Both the position numbers and the translations under genes were made by a program. A DNA stretch of 55,751 nt from Akkermansia muciniphila (GTDB lineage: Bacteria; Verrucomicrobiota; Verrucomicrobiia; Limisphaerales; SIAT01): the NCBI GenBank assembly GCA_945860945.1, contig CAMASG010000005.1, positions 1 through 55,751 on the forward strand, written 5' to 3'. The notes under the pieces were generated by a model, which was not told the origin of the DNA, did no database searches, and saw only the letters and a list, made by a program, of their open reading frames with translations. Of this stretch, positions 8,501 to 16,982 are shown one piece after another; within the stretch, counting starts at the first letter, position 1, and every line of letters begins with the position of its first letter.

Positions 8501-9094
8501 ATGGAGAATTTGCATCTCATCGTCGGGCTGGGAAATCCGGGCAAAGAATATGCCCGCACGCGGCACAACGCTGGGTTTCTGGCGGTGGAGCAGTTGGCCG
8601 AGCGCTGGAAGTCCGGCTGGGAACTGGAGAAGAAGTTCCAGTCCCGGCTCGCAAAAGGCGAGCACTCGGGGAAACGCGTGGTGCTTTGCGAGCCGCAGAC
8701 GTTCATGAATTTGAGCGGCGAGGCGGTCGGTGCGTTAATGGATTACTACCGAGTGGCGGTTGCTCGGTTGCTGGTGGTGGTGGATGATGCGGATTTGCCG
8801 TTGGGCGAGTTGCGGTTGCGGCCGCAAGGCAGCAGCGGCGGTCACCACGGGCTCGAGTCGATCGAGCAGCATCTCGCCAGCCGTGAGTATGCGCGGTTGC
8901 GGATCGGGATCGGGCGGCGCGAGGGCGCGCGGCAGATCACCGGCCACGTGCTCGGCGCATTCAGCCGGGACGAGTGGGAAGTGATGGAGAAAGTTTTGTG
9001 CCGTGCGGCCGACCAGATGGAATGCTGGCTGGCCGAGGGCGTCGGGAAGGCAATGAACAAGTTTAACGGGGCGGTTGACCGTCCCGAGAAGTGA
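8501..9094 (+). CDS. pth: Peptidyl-tRNA hydrolase
   Basis: Pth releases peptides from prematurely dissociated peptidyl-tRNA. At 197 residues it is normal in length. The active-site set is present: Asn12 in GLGNPG, catalytic His22 in TRHNAGF, the QTFMNLSG segment, and the Asp in DDADLPLG. It lies 51 bp after rplY, and its stop nearly abuts rpsF. The pth-rpsF-ssb-rplI order is a common bacterial arrangement. Confidence 0.96.
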   Translation: MENLHLIVGLGNPGKEYARTRHNAGFLAVEQLAERWKSGWELEKKFQSRLAKGEHSGKRVVLCEPQTFMNLSGEAVGALMDYYRVAVARLLVVVDDADLPLGELRLRPQGSSGGHHGLESIEQHLASREYARLRIGIGRREGARQITGHVLGAFSRDEWEVMEKVLCRAADQMECWLAEGVGKAMNKFNGAVDRPEK

Positions 9095-9102
9095 GAGCGA
9101 CA

Positions 9103-9420
9103 ATGAAAAAGTACGAAGGTCTGTTTATCCTGAACACTGCCGGCCGTGAGGAAGGCGTGAAAGAGGCCATTGATAAGGTCTCGAAGGAAATCACCAACGC
9201 CGGCGGCAAGATTGAAGCGGTCCAGAAGATGGACAAGCGCGCTTTCTCCCGCGTGGCCAACAAGAAGCACAGCTCGGGCTTTTACGCGAACATCGTGTTC
9301 GAGGCCCTGCCGTCCGCCATCGCCCCGCTTCGCGCGAAATTCGGGATAACCGAAGAGGTTTTCCGCGTCTCGTTCACCAATGCGCCGGTGATTGCCCCCG
9401 CTATCATCAAGGTGGCGTAA
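9103..9420 (+). CDS. rpsF: 30S ribosomal protein S6
   Basis: S6 binds the central domain of 16S rRNA as a partner of S18. The protein has 105 residues and the usual start MKKYEGLFIL. I chose the ATG at 9103 rather than an in-frame GTG at 9091, which would overlap the pth stop and add four residues with no family support. The mid-protein KKHSSGFYANIVFEA is typical. The gene is followed by ssb after 12 bp. Unusually, the S18 gene (rpsR) is not in this operon. Confidence 0.94.
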   Translation: MKKYEGLFILNTAGREEGVKEAIDKVSKEITNAGGKIEAVQKMDKRAFSRVANKKHSSGFYANIVFEALPSAIAPLRAKFGITEEVFRVSFTNAPVIAPAIIKVA

Positions 9421-9432
9421 CCAGCTCGCTCC

Positions 9433-9903
9433 ATGGCCAGCTTTAACAAAGTCATCCTCATCGGGAACCTTACGAGGGATCCCGAGCTCCGCTATACGCC
9501 CAAGGGCACGGCTATCGCCAAGATTGGCCTCGCCGTGAACCGTAATTGGACTAGCGAGACCGGTGAGAAGAAGGAAGAGGTCACGTTTGTGGACGTGGAC
9601 GCTTTCGGCAAGCAGGCAGAGGTGATTGGCCAGTATCTCAAGAAGGGCCGTCCAATCATGGTCGAAGGCCGCCTCAAGCTCGACCAGTGGGACGACAAGC
9701 AGACCGGCCAGAAGCGCAGTCGCCTCGGCGTGGTGCTCGAGCAGTTTCAATTTATCGATTCCGGTCGCGGTGGCGAAAATCAAGGCGGCCAAGCTGGACA
9801 CGGTGGCGGCGAATCCGCCCCGCGCCCCGCGCGTCCTGCAGGAACCGCCCCAACGAAGGACGCTGACGCGCCTCCGCTCGAAGACGACGACGTGCCGTTC
9901 TGA
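9433..9903 (+). CDS. ssb: Single-stranded DNA-binding protein
   Basis: This SSB coats single-stranded DNA during replication, repair and recombination. It has 156 residues: an N-terminal OB fold (about 1-108, beginning MASFNKVILIGNLTRDPELR and containing TFVDVDAFGKQAE), a Gly/Gln/Pro-rich linker, and the acidic C-terminal tip DDDVPF that binds partner proteins. It lies between rpsF and rplI in the conserved ribosomal/replication operon, where rpsR would be expected next. Confidence 0.96.
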   Translation: MASFNKVILIGNLTRDPELRYTPKGTAIAKIGLAVNRNWTSETGEKKEEVTFVDVDAFGKQAEVIGQYLKKGRPIMVEGRLKLDQWDDKQTGQKRSRLGVVLEQFQFIDSGRGGENQGGQAGHGGGESAPRPARPAGTAPTKDADAPPLEDDDVPF

Positions 9904-9951
9904 ACCATTTTATCCGCGTGTGCGGGCCGCAATATTTAACCCATTTTTCCT

Positions 9952-10506
9952 ATGAAGACTGAAGTCATCCTCACTCACCAGATCGCCGGTCTCGGCGGCG
10001 AATCCGATCAGGTCAAGGTCGCGGCCGGTTACGCCCGCAATTACCTTTTCCCGCAAGGCTTGGCCATCCCCGTCACCGCGTCCAACAAGCGCCGTCTCGA
10101 CGCTCTGCGCCAGCGTCGCGGCGAGCGCGAGTCGCACGAACTGAATTCGATGACCGAGATTTCCAAGAGCCTTTCGAAGCTCGTCCTCATCATCAAGGTG
10201 AAGACCGGCGACGACGGCAAGATGTTCGGCGCTGTGACCGCCGGCACCATCGCCGACGAGTTGAAGACGCAGTTCGACGTCTCGCTCGATAAGAAGAAGA
10301 TTGTTCTGCCGCAGTCCATCCGGCACGTCGGCGATGCCGAAGTGCCGCTCAAGTTGCACGCGGACGTCTCTGGCGTGCTCAAGATTCGTATCGAGAGCAC
10401 CACGCCGGCGCCCGCGCCGGTTGAAGAGCCGAAGGGCAAAGATGCCCCCAAGCCCGAGCGGTACGACCGCAGCCAGCAGCGCGTCATCAGGTCGCCCAAG
10501 GCCTAG
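9952..10506 (+). CDS. rplI: 50S ribosomal protein L9
   Basis: L9 binds 23S rRNA at the base of the L1 stalk. The N-terminal domain carries the conserved VKVAAGYARNYLFPQGLA segment, followed by the long connecting helix and the C-terminal domain. The protein has 184 residues. That is about 35 longer than E. coli L9, because of a Pro/Lys-rich C-terminal tail containing PAPAPVEEPKGKDAPKPE. A rho-independent terminator begins 24 bp after the stop, so the operon appears to end here before dnaB. Confidence 0.94.
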   Translation: MKTEVILTHQIAGLGGESDQVKVAAGYARNYLFPQGLAIPVTASNKRRLDALRQRRGERESHELNSMTEISKSLSKLVLIIKVKTGDDGKMFGAVTAGTIADELKTQFDVSLDKKKIVLPQSIRHVGDAEVPLKLHADVSGVLKIRIESTTPAPAPVEEPKGKDAPKPERYDRSQQRVIRSPKA

Positions 10507-10529
10507 TAACAGCAGCGTTTCGTTTTCAC

Positions 10530-10557
10530 AGGCGGGCCTTTAATGGCCCGCCTTTTT
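10530..10557 (+). terminator. Rho-independent terminator after rplI
   Basis: An 8-bp perfect GC stem (GGCGGGCC / GGCCCGCC) with the loop TTTAAT is followed directly by five T. It closes the prs/rplY-pth-rpsF-ssb-rplI unit and separates it from dnaB. Confidence 0.92.
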
Positions 10558-10668
10558 ACTTTTGCAGTGCGTCGTGAAGTTGTGCCACGAGGTTTGTGAA
10601 AAAGTTGCGAATGACTTCGCACAACTCCGCGTTGCTACGCCCGCCTCTTTCTCGTTTCCTTCCTGCGC

Positions 10669-12183
10669 ATGATTGACGCCAATGAGACTCCCGTGAACCC
10701 GCCCGCCGACCTCGCCCGCGCGCGTCGGCGCAAAGCCGTTGTCGCGTCGTCGCATGTGGATCGCTTGCCGCCGCATTCCATCGAGGCCGAGCAGGGTGTG
10801 ATCGGCTGTCTGCTTATCTCCCCGAACGAATGCATCACCAGCTGTCTCAAGCTCATTCGTTCTCCGCGTGTGATCACGGAGACTCGCAGGAAGGATGCGG
10901 ATGCTGAAATTCAAACGGCGTTCTTCTACGATCTGAAGCATCAAGCCATCTTTGAGTCGCTCGTGGATATGTACGAGCAGAAGGAGGCCATCGACATCAT
11001 CACGCTTCAGCAGCGGCTCAAGGATAAGAAGATTCTCGATCAGGTCGGCGGCGTGGCCTATCTCTCCTTCCTCATCGACTCCGTCCCTTCAGCGGCGAAT
11101 CTGGACTTCTATCTCAACATCGTTTGGGACAAATATATCCTGCGAAAGATGGTGCAGACGTGTCTCTCGATGGTGAGTCAGGCCTACGAGTTCGAGGGCG
11201 AAATGCCGCGACTGCTCGATGAGGTGGAGAGCCGCATCTTGAAGATCAGCGAAGAGCGCGTGAAAGAGTCGGGCAACACGATGAAGGAGTTGGTGCAGGC
11301 CTCCATCGCCAAGATCGAGGAATACCACAGCCGAAAAGGGGCCATCAGCGGGCTCGCCACTGGCTTTCATGACTTCGACAAGATGACCGATGGGCTGCAT
11401 CCGGGAGAGATGATTGTCATCGCCGCGCGTCCTGCGATGGGCAAAACCTCCCTGGCGATGAATATCGCCGAGCACGTGGCGATTGATCTGAATCTCCCCG
11501 TCGCCGTGTTCAGTTTGGAGATGACCGCCGAATCGCTGGTGACGCGTACTCTCTTCAGCCGCGCCCGGATGAATCTCAAAAGCGTGCGCGACGGATTCAT
11601 GGCCAACCGCGATTTCCCCAAGCTCCTGGCCGCCGCCGGCAAGCTGACCAACGCGCCGCTTCATGTGGATGATACACCGGGCCTTTCCATCCTCCAACTG
11701 CGCGCCCGTGCCCGTCGTTTGCATCAGCAGCACGGCATAAAACTCATTGTAATTGACTATCTCCAGCTGCTTCACTCTACTTCGCGGCGCGCGTCGGACA
11801 ATCGGCAGCAGGAGATCGCGGAGATCTCCGGCGGCGTGAAAGCGCTGGCCAAAGAGCTGAGCCTTCCCGTAATCGTGCTGGCCCAGCTCAACCGCGAAAT
11901 GGAACGCGAGAAAAACCGCAAGCCGCGGCTCTCCGACCTTCGCGAATCCGGCGCGATTGAGCAGGATGCCGACCTTGTTGGCCTGCTCTATCAGCCGAAT
12001 AAGGGCGAGGACGAAGATGGCGCGCCGCGCGAGGACGTTCCCGGCGAGGGAGTCCCGACGAACTTGGTCATCGCCAAGCAGCGTAACGGTCCGACGGGCG
12101 ACGTGAATCTCACGTTCCTCAAGTCGTACACGCGCTTCGAGAGTGTAAGCCGGGTCAGCCCGGAGGATGTGCCGACTGAATGA
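10669..12183 (+). CDS. dnaB: Replicative DNA helicase DnaB
   Basis: DnaB is the hexameric 5'-3' helicase at the replication fork. The 504-residue protein has the N-terminal primase-interacting domain (about 35-170, starting LPPHSIEAEQGVIGCLL). A RecA-like motor domain follows, with Walker A ARPAMGKTS (near residue 255), Walker B LIVIDYLQLL, and the C-terminal LSDLRESGAIEQDAD motif. The first ~30 residues are an extra basic extension. No intein is visible. The stop overlaps the bamA start as ATGA, which links replication and outer-membrane assembly genes in one transcript. The 110 bp between the terminator and this ATG must hold the promoter. Confidence 0.96.
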   Translation: MIDANETPVNPPADLARARRRKAVVASSHVDRLPPHSIEAEQGVIGCLLISPNECITSCLKLIRSPRVITETRRKDADAEIQTAFFYDLKHQAIFESLVDMYEQKEAIDIITLQQRLKDKKILDQVGGVAYLSFLIDSVPSAANLDFYLNIVWDKYILRKMVQTCLSMVSQAYEFEGEMPRLLDEVESRILKISEERVKESGNTMKELVQASIAKIEEYHSRKGAISGLATGFHDFDKMTDGLHPGEMIVIAARPAMGKTSLAMNIAEHVAIDLNLPVAVFSLEMTAESLVTRTLFSRARMNLKSVRDGFMANRDFPKLLAAAGKLTNAPLHVDDTPGLSILQLRARARRLHQQHGIKLIVIDYLQLLHSTSRRASDNRQQEIAEISGGVKALAKELSLPVIVLAQLNREMEREKNRKPRLSDLRESGAIEQDADLVGLLYQPNKGEDEDGAPREDVPGEGVPTNLVIAKQRNGPTGDVNLTFLKSYTRFESVSRVSPEDVPTE

Positions 12184-14813
12184 AAATCAACCGCCGCTTT
12201 TTTCGACGCTGGGGCATGGCCATGGGCCTGTTCCTCGCTTTCGCCCTGCCGTTGCTCGGCCAGGAGATCAAGTTCCCCGCGCCGATTCAGGAGATTGAAA
12301 TCCGCTACGCCGGCCCCAAGACCGTCGGCGAAGATTACGTCCGCTCCCACATCCGGCTCAAGAAGGGCGACAGCTACACTCCCGGCGCTGACAACGACGA
12401 CATCAAGAATCTCAAGGCCAGCGGCCGTTTTCATAACATCCGCACCGCGCTTGCGCCGGTCACCGGCGGCATCAAGCTCATCTACGAGGTGCAGTGCAGC
12501 CTCAACGTGACCAGTGTCACGATTCAGGGCGTCGAGGGTGCCCGTGTGGTTCCCGCTTCCAAGCTCAAGATTAAGCTCTCCAAACTCGAGGCCGCGCTCG
12601 GAACCAAGATTGGCGCGCCGCTCTCCGACGTGAAGCTTTTCCTCGACCGCAAAGCGCTTGCCGACCTCTATCTCAAGGACGGCTACCATCAAATCCAAGT
12701 CGAAGAGCCGCGCCAATCGATCAAACTCGATGACGGCACGGTGGAGATTACTTTCCGGGTTTACGAAGGCGAGAAGGTCAAGATCGACAAGATTGAGATG
12801 ACCGGCGCGAAGGCGTTCACCGCCGACAAACTCAAGGGTGTGGTCAAGACCCGCGAACGTCGCCGCTGGTGGAATCCGATTTCGTGGTTCACCGGCGACG
12901 GGAAGTTGATCGCTGACCAGATTCAGGACGACGTCGATGCGTTGATTGAGCATTATCAGTCCGAAGGTTTTCTCGATGCCGCGGCTGAAGTGGAAAAATC
13001 CACCGACAAGGAAGCGACCGCTTTCATCGCTGCTCGCGACCAGTTCCGTGTTGCCCAAGAAGCTGAGGAAGCGGCCACCGTGAAGCTCGCCCGCGCGAAA
13101 CGCGCTAACGACAAGCTCGTAATCGAGACCGCAGAGAAGGAGTTGGACGCCGCTGAAGATAAGGCCAAGGACGCGCGCAAGGCGTATGAGAAGCAGGCGG
13201 ATGCCATCTCGCTCGCGAAGGTGACTTTCAAGATTAACGAAGGCGCGCGGTATCGCGTCGGTACCATCAAGATAGAGAAGGCGCGTCTGGAAGGTGAGGA
13301 ACTTGGCAAGCTGCTTTTCCCTGCGGAAGAGATGGCCGCCGCGCTCCAGCTTCGGTCCGGTGCGATTTTCCGGCCGAGTCTCGCCAACAAGGATGAGGAC
13401 AGCATCCGCGAGTATTACGGCAGCCGCGGATACGCCAACACCCGCATCGGCGTGCGTCGCGCGCCGAACGTGCAGACCGGCGCGATGGACATCGTTTATT
13501 TGGTCACCGAGGGAGCGAAAACCTCCATCGAGCAGATTCGGATCGAGGGCAACGAAAAGACGAAGGACCTCGTCATCCGCCGCGAGTTGGCGATCGCGCC
13601 CGGCGAACAGTTCGACCTCGGCCGGATGCGCTTGAGCGAGCAGCGCATTGAGGGTCTCCGCCTTTTCGAGCGTGTGAAGGTGGACTACGAGCCCATCGAA
13701 GACCAGCCCGGCCGCGCCAACGTGATTGTCTCCGTCGCGGAGAAGGACTCGGGCCGTTTCGGCATCGGTGCCGGTTTCAGCACCGACTTCGGCGTGTTCG
13801 GCAACGTCAGTTTCTCACAGGAGAACTTCGATCTGCTCCGCTGGAAGACGCCGCACCTGATGCAAGGCGCGGGCCAGAAGCTCCGAGTGAACGCCACCGT
13901 CGGCTCCGAGTTGCGCCGGTACGAGCTTCAGTTCATCGAGCCGTGGTTGCTCGGTCGCAAGCTCGAGTTGGACGTGAATCTCTTCAGCCGCGAACAGTAT
14001 TTCTACAGCCAAGTGCAGACGAGCGATCGGCTTTACACCATTGATGAAACCGGTGCGAGTGTTGGCATCACCCGCACGCTCGGCAACGATTTCCTGCGCG
14101 GCAGCTTGAGCTATTCGCTTCAAAGCTCCGGCCTGACGGATGTCGCCTCGACCGCCTCCAGCGAAATTGCTCAGGAAGCTGGGCGCGACATGATCTCGAA
14201 GTTCGGCGGCGCTCTCGCTTATGACACGCGCAACGCCGGCGTGCGCAGCCGCATCCCCGATGCTGGGCAAAAAACGCAACTCAGCGCGAACGTCGCGGGC
14301 GGACCGATGATGGGCGACGCCGACTTCTACGGCGTGGATCTTTTCAGCGCGTGGTATTTCAAGGGCTTTGGCGAGGATCACGTGATCGAGTTGGTTGGCC
14401 AGACTTCGGTGGTGAACAACTTCGGCGACTCGACCCGTGTACCGCTTCTGCACCGCCATTTCCTCGGCGGCTCGAGTAACCTGCGCGGCTTCGGCTATCG
14501 GCAGGTCGGTCCGCGCGACGCCAACGGCGAACCGGTCGGCGGCAAGACGATGTATCGCGGCACCCTCGAATACAGCGTGCCGACGCCGCTCGAAATCCTC
14601 CGCGCCGCGGCTTTCTACGACGTGGGCGGCGTCTCGCGCGACGCGCTCAACTACGACCTCAGCGGTCGCAACGACAACTGGGGTCTTGGCCTTCGGATCG
14701 ACATCCCGTTCCTCGGCCCGCTCCGTATGGATTACGGTTTCCCCATCAAAGATGACGGTCGCAACGGCGGCGGTCAGCTCAACGTTAGTTTTGGCTACAC
14801 CACCGCATTCTGA
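12180..14813 (+). CDS. bamA: Outer-membrane protein assembly factor BamA
   Basis: BamA inserts beta-barrel proteins into the outer membrane. The 877-residue protein has a signal peptide (about 1-28) and a chain of POTRA domains to about residue 520, with repeated VxIxGVEGA / IRIEGNEKT segments. A C-terminal 16-strand barrel carries LRGFGYRQVGPRD (strand-16/loop-6 region) and ends in Phe, the beta-signal. Between residues about 270 and 347 (12985-13218) a Lys/Glu/Ala-rich segment of about 77 residues interrupts a POTRA fold. It looks like a helical hairpin or coiled coil and is not present in E. coli BamA. The ATG overlaps the dnaB stop by four bases, and skp follows after 12 bp. Confidence 0.93.
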   Translation: MKINRRFFRRWGMAMGLFLAFALPLLGQEIKFPAPIQEIEIRYAGPKTVGEDYVRSHIRLKKGDSYTPGADNDDIKNLKASGRFHNIRTALAPVTGGIKLIYEVQCSLNVTSVTIQGVEGARVVPASKLKIKLSKLEAALGTKIGAPLSDVKLFLDRKALADLYLKDGYHQIQVEEPRQSIKLDDGTVEITFRVYEGEKVKIDKIEMTGAKAFTADKLKGVVKTRERRRWWNPISWFTGDGKLIADQIQDDVDALIEHYQSEGFLDAAAEVEKSTDKEATAFIAARDQFRVAQEAEEAATVKLARAKRANDKLVIETAEKELDAAEDKAKDARKAYEKQADAISLAKVTFKINEGARYRVGTIKIEKARLEGEELGKLLFPAEEMAAALQLRSGAIFRPSLANKDEDSIREYYGSRGYANTRIGVRRAPNVQTGAMDIVYLVTEGAKTSIEQIRIEGNEKTKDLVIRRELAIAPGEQFDLGRMRLSEQRIEGLRLFERVKVDYEPIEDQPGRANVIVSVAEKDSGRFGIGAGFSTDFGVFGNVSFSQENFDLLRWKTPHLMQGAGQKLRVNATVGSELRRYELQFIEPWLLGRKLELDVNLFSREQYFYSQVQTSDRLYTIDETGASVGITRTLGNDFLRGSLSYSLQSSGLTDVASTASSEIAQEAGRDMISKFGGALAYDTRNAGVRSRIPDAGQKTQLSANVAGGPMMGDADFYGVDLFSAWYFKGFGEDHVIELVGQTSVVNNFGDSTRVPLLHRHFLGGSSNLRGFGYRQVGPRDANGEPVGGKTMYRGTLEYSVPTPLEILRAAAFYDVGGVSRDALNYDLSGRNDNWGLGLRIDIPFLGPLRMDYGFPIKDDGRNGGGQLNVSFGYTTAF

Positions 14814-14825
14814 TTCAATCACACC

Positions 14826-15515
14826 ATGAAAATCGCACTTCGTTACCTCGTTCTTGCCACACTGGCATTCATCGTCCCCAGCATCTCCGCCGCCGCTGAA
14901 CTGAAGCTCGCCACGGTGGACATGCGCAAACTCTTCGACGGCTACTGGAAGACGAAGCGGGCCGAGGCCGACCTGAAAGACAAAGCCACCGGCTTCGAGC
15001 AGAAGTTCAAGACGATGGCCGATGACCGTCAGAAATCCATCGAGACGCACCAGAAGATGGTAGGCAACGCCAGCGATCCCGCTCTTTCGCCTGAGGAACG
15101 CGAGAAGCGCAAGAAGCTCATCGAGGGCAAGGTGATCGAGATTCGCGAGATCGAGCAGGCGCTCCAGCAGTTCGACCGCTCCAGCCGCGAGACACTCACC
15201 ACCCAGCGACGCAACATCACCGAGAAGCTCACCGCGGAAATCCGCGATGTCATCAACGCCAAATCCAAGGCCGCCAGTTACGCGATGGTCTTCGATTCCT
15301 CCGGTATGTCTGGCCCGTTCGCTCCCGTTGTCATGTACCACAATGGACAGAGCGATTTGACCGACGACGTCCTTAAGCAGCTCAACGCCACCGCCCCGCC
15401 CGAGACTACGCCCGTGCCGCCGAAGAAGGAAGTCACCCCCGGCGAGACGAAACCGGCTCCGAAAAAGGACGAGCCGAAAAAGGACGAACCCAAGAAGGTC
15501 GAGCCGAAGAAATAA
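14826..15515 (+). CDS. skp: OmpH/Skp-family periplasmic chaperone
   Basis: Skp-type chaperones hold unfolded outer-membrane proteins in the periplasm for BamA. The protein has 229 residues: a signal peptide (about 1-24, ending ISAAA), the family start KLATVDMRKLFDGY, a long Lys/Glu-rich coiled-coil arm (about 45-150), and the return strand with AMVFDSSG. The last ~40 residues are a Pro/Lys/Glu tail of DEPKK-type repeats, not found in E. coli Skp and probably disordered. It is directly downstream of bamA, as in many Gram-negatives, but lpxD, the usual next gene, is about 38 kb away on the other strand. Confidence 0.9.
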   Translation: MKIALRYLVLATLAFIVPSISAAAELKLATVDMRKLFDGYWKTKRAEADLKDKATGFEQKFKTMADDRQKSIETHQKMVGNASDPALSPEEREKRKKLIEGKVIEIREIEQALQQFDRSSRETLTTQRRNITEKLTAEIRDVINAKSKAASYAMVFDSSGMSGPFAPVVMYHNGQSDLTDDVLKQLNATAPPETTPVPPKKEVTPGETKPAPKKDEPKKDEPKKVEPKK

Positions 15516-15527
15516 CACCGACTGCCG

Positions 15528-16691
15528 ATGTCACCGGCTGTATCAATCAAGCCCGTGTCGTGCGGCCGAGAAGCGCAGTTTCGCCTCGCGATTGTCGCGG
15601 CGGCCTTGTTATTCAGCGGTGTTTTGTCCGGGTTCGCCGAGGATGCGTGGACGAAGATTGCTCCGCATTTTCAGCCGCCCGCAGAGTTCAAGGGTCAGCT
15701 CGGTTCTTACCAATCCCCGTTGCGTTTCGCCGATGGCCGGCTTGCGAAAACTCCTGAAGAATGGGCCAAACGGCGCGCTGAGATTCTCTCCGAATGGCAT
15801 CGGTTGATGGACCCGTGGCCGCCGCTTCTCGAGAAGCCACAGCTCGTCTTCCACGAGCAGACGCGTCGGGAGAACTTTCTCCAGCACAAAGTCACGGTGC
15901 CGATTGCGTCTGGTCAAACCGTGCCTGGCTACCTGCTCGTGCCGGAAGGGAAGGGGCCGTTCCCCGCAGTGGTGGTTCCATTCTACGACGCTGAAACCAG
16001 TGCTGGCTCGAACGAAAAGCAGCATCGCGATTTCGGCCGACTGCTTGCGCGACGTGGCTTTGTCGCGCTTTGCATCGGCTCGCCGAGCGGCGACGCGCGC
16101 AAGCCCGAACCGGGCCGTCCGGCTTGGCAACCGCTTTCGTTCCTCGCCTACGTCGCTGCGAACTGCCACACGCTGCTCGCGCAGCATCCGTCCGTGGATC
16201 CGGCCCGCATCGGTGTGGTCGGCCATTCCTACGGCGGGAAGTGGGCGATGTTCGCCTCGTGTTTATACGATAAGTTCGCTGCCGCCGCGTGGAGCGATCC
16301 GGGTATCGTTTTCGACGATGCGCGATCCAACATCAACTATTGGGAGCCGTGGTATCTCGGCCGCGACGAGAAGATGGTTCGCAAGCCCGGTCTCGTGACG
16401 CCCATGAACCCCCGCACGGGTGCATACAAAACGATGATGGAGGCGGGTCGCGATCTCCACGAACTGCACGCGTTGATGGCGCCGCGGCCGTTCCTCGTCT
16501 CCGGTGGCGCGGAAGATCCCCTGAAGCGCTGGGCGGTGTTGAACCACGCCGTGGCCGTGAATGCGTTGCTCGGTCAGACTAACCGCGTGGCGATGACGAA
16601 CCGCAAGGAGCACGGGCCGGATGCCGATTCGAACGAGCGGCTCTGCCTGTTCTTCGAGCATTTTCTGAAACCCACAAAAGCCGTCCGCTGA
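15528..16691 (+). CDS. Secreted alpha/beta-hydrolase, dienelactone-hydrolase/acetyl-xylan-esterase-like
   Basis: This 387-residue protein has an N-terminal hydrophobic export segment (about 20-38) and an alpha/beta-hydrolase fold. The nucleophile elbow is GHSYGGKW (serine at about residue 231), the acid is probably in the SGGAEDPLKRW segment, and the catalytic His lies in RKEHGPD near the C-terminus. Related secreted hydrolases of Verrucomicrobiota and Planctomycetota are annotated as dienelactone hydrolases or acetyl-xylan esterases (AXE1-like); the real substrate is unknown. It follows skp by 12 bp and precedes slyX by six, so it may be read through from the bamA transcript. No functional link to outer-membrane assembly is evident. 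Confidence 0.8.
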   Translation: MSPAVSIKPVSCGREAQFRLAIVAAALLFSGVLSGFAEDAWTKIAPHFQPPAEFKGQLGSYQSPLRFADGRLAKTPEEWAKRRAEILSEWHRLMDPWPPLLEKPQLVFHEQTRRENFLQHKVTVPIASGQTVPGYLLVPEGKGPFPAVVVPFYDAETSAGSNEKQHRDFGRLLARRGFVALCIGSPSGDARKPEPGRPAWQPLSFLAYVAANCHTLLAQHPSVDPARIGVVGHSYGGKWAMFASCLYDKFAAAAWSDPGIVFDDARSNINYWEPWYLGRDEKMVRKPGLVTPMNPRTGAYKTMMEAGRDLHELHALMAPRPFLVSGGAEDPLKRWAVLNHAVAVNALLGQTNRVAMTNRKEHGPDADSNERLCLFFEHFLKPTKAVR

Positions 16692-16697
16692 TTGCAC

Positions 16698-16910
16698 ATG
16701 ACTGATTCTCGGGAAGAACGATTGGAAAAGCTGGAGACGCAGGTCGCGTTCATGGAGCGGACGGTGGATGAGTTGAACTCAGTCCTGGTGGAGCAATCCA
16801 AGCAGATCACGAAGCTGCAGACGCAGCTGCGGAAGCTGTCCGATTCCGTCGAGTCGCAGGAGATGGAGCGTATCCGCTCGACCAATTCCAAGCCGCCGCA
16901 TTACCAGTAG
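16698..16910 (+). CDS. slyX: SlyX-family coiled-coil protein
   Basis: This 70-residue protein is almost entirely a heptad-rich coiled coil beginning MTDSREERLEKLETQVAFME and ending with the family's PPHYQ-type tail. That tail is the best identifier of SlyX. The molecular role of SlyX is not settled. I chose the ATG at 16698 over an in-frame TTG two codons upstream. It is the last gene of the plus-strand run that starts with dsbD; the 72 bp to the convergent aldo/keto reductase stop show no clear terminator. Confidence 0.8.
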   Translation: MTDSREERLEKLETQVAFMERTVDELNSVLVEQSKQITKLQTQLRKLSDSVESQEMERIRSTNSKPPHYQ

Positions 16911-16982
16911 CGAATGATTGGCGGTTGATGGTTGGTGACGAGAAAGAACGCGCACCTCGATCCATCAGCCATCGGCATTCCA

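Noticed and set aside
13815-15518. 567-aa open frame on the minus strand across bamA and skp
   Set aside because: Antisense to two well-supported genes, with no recognisable motif; composition follows the opposite strand.
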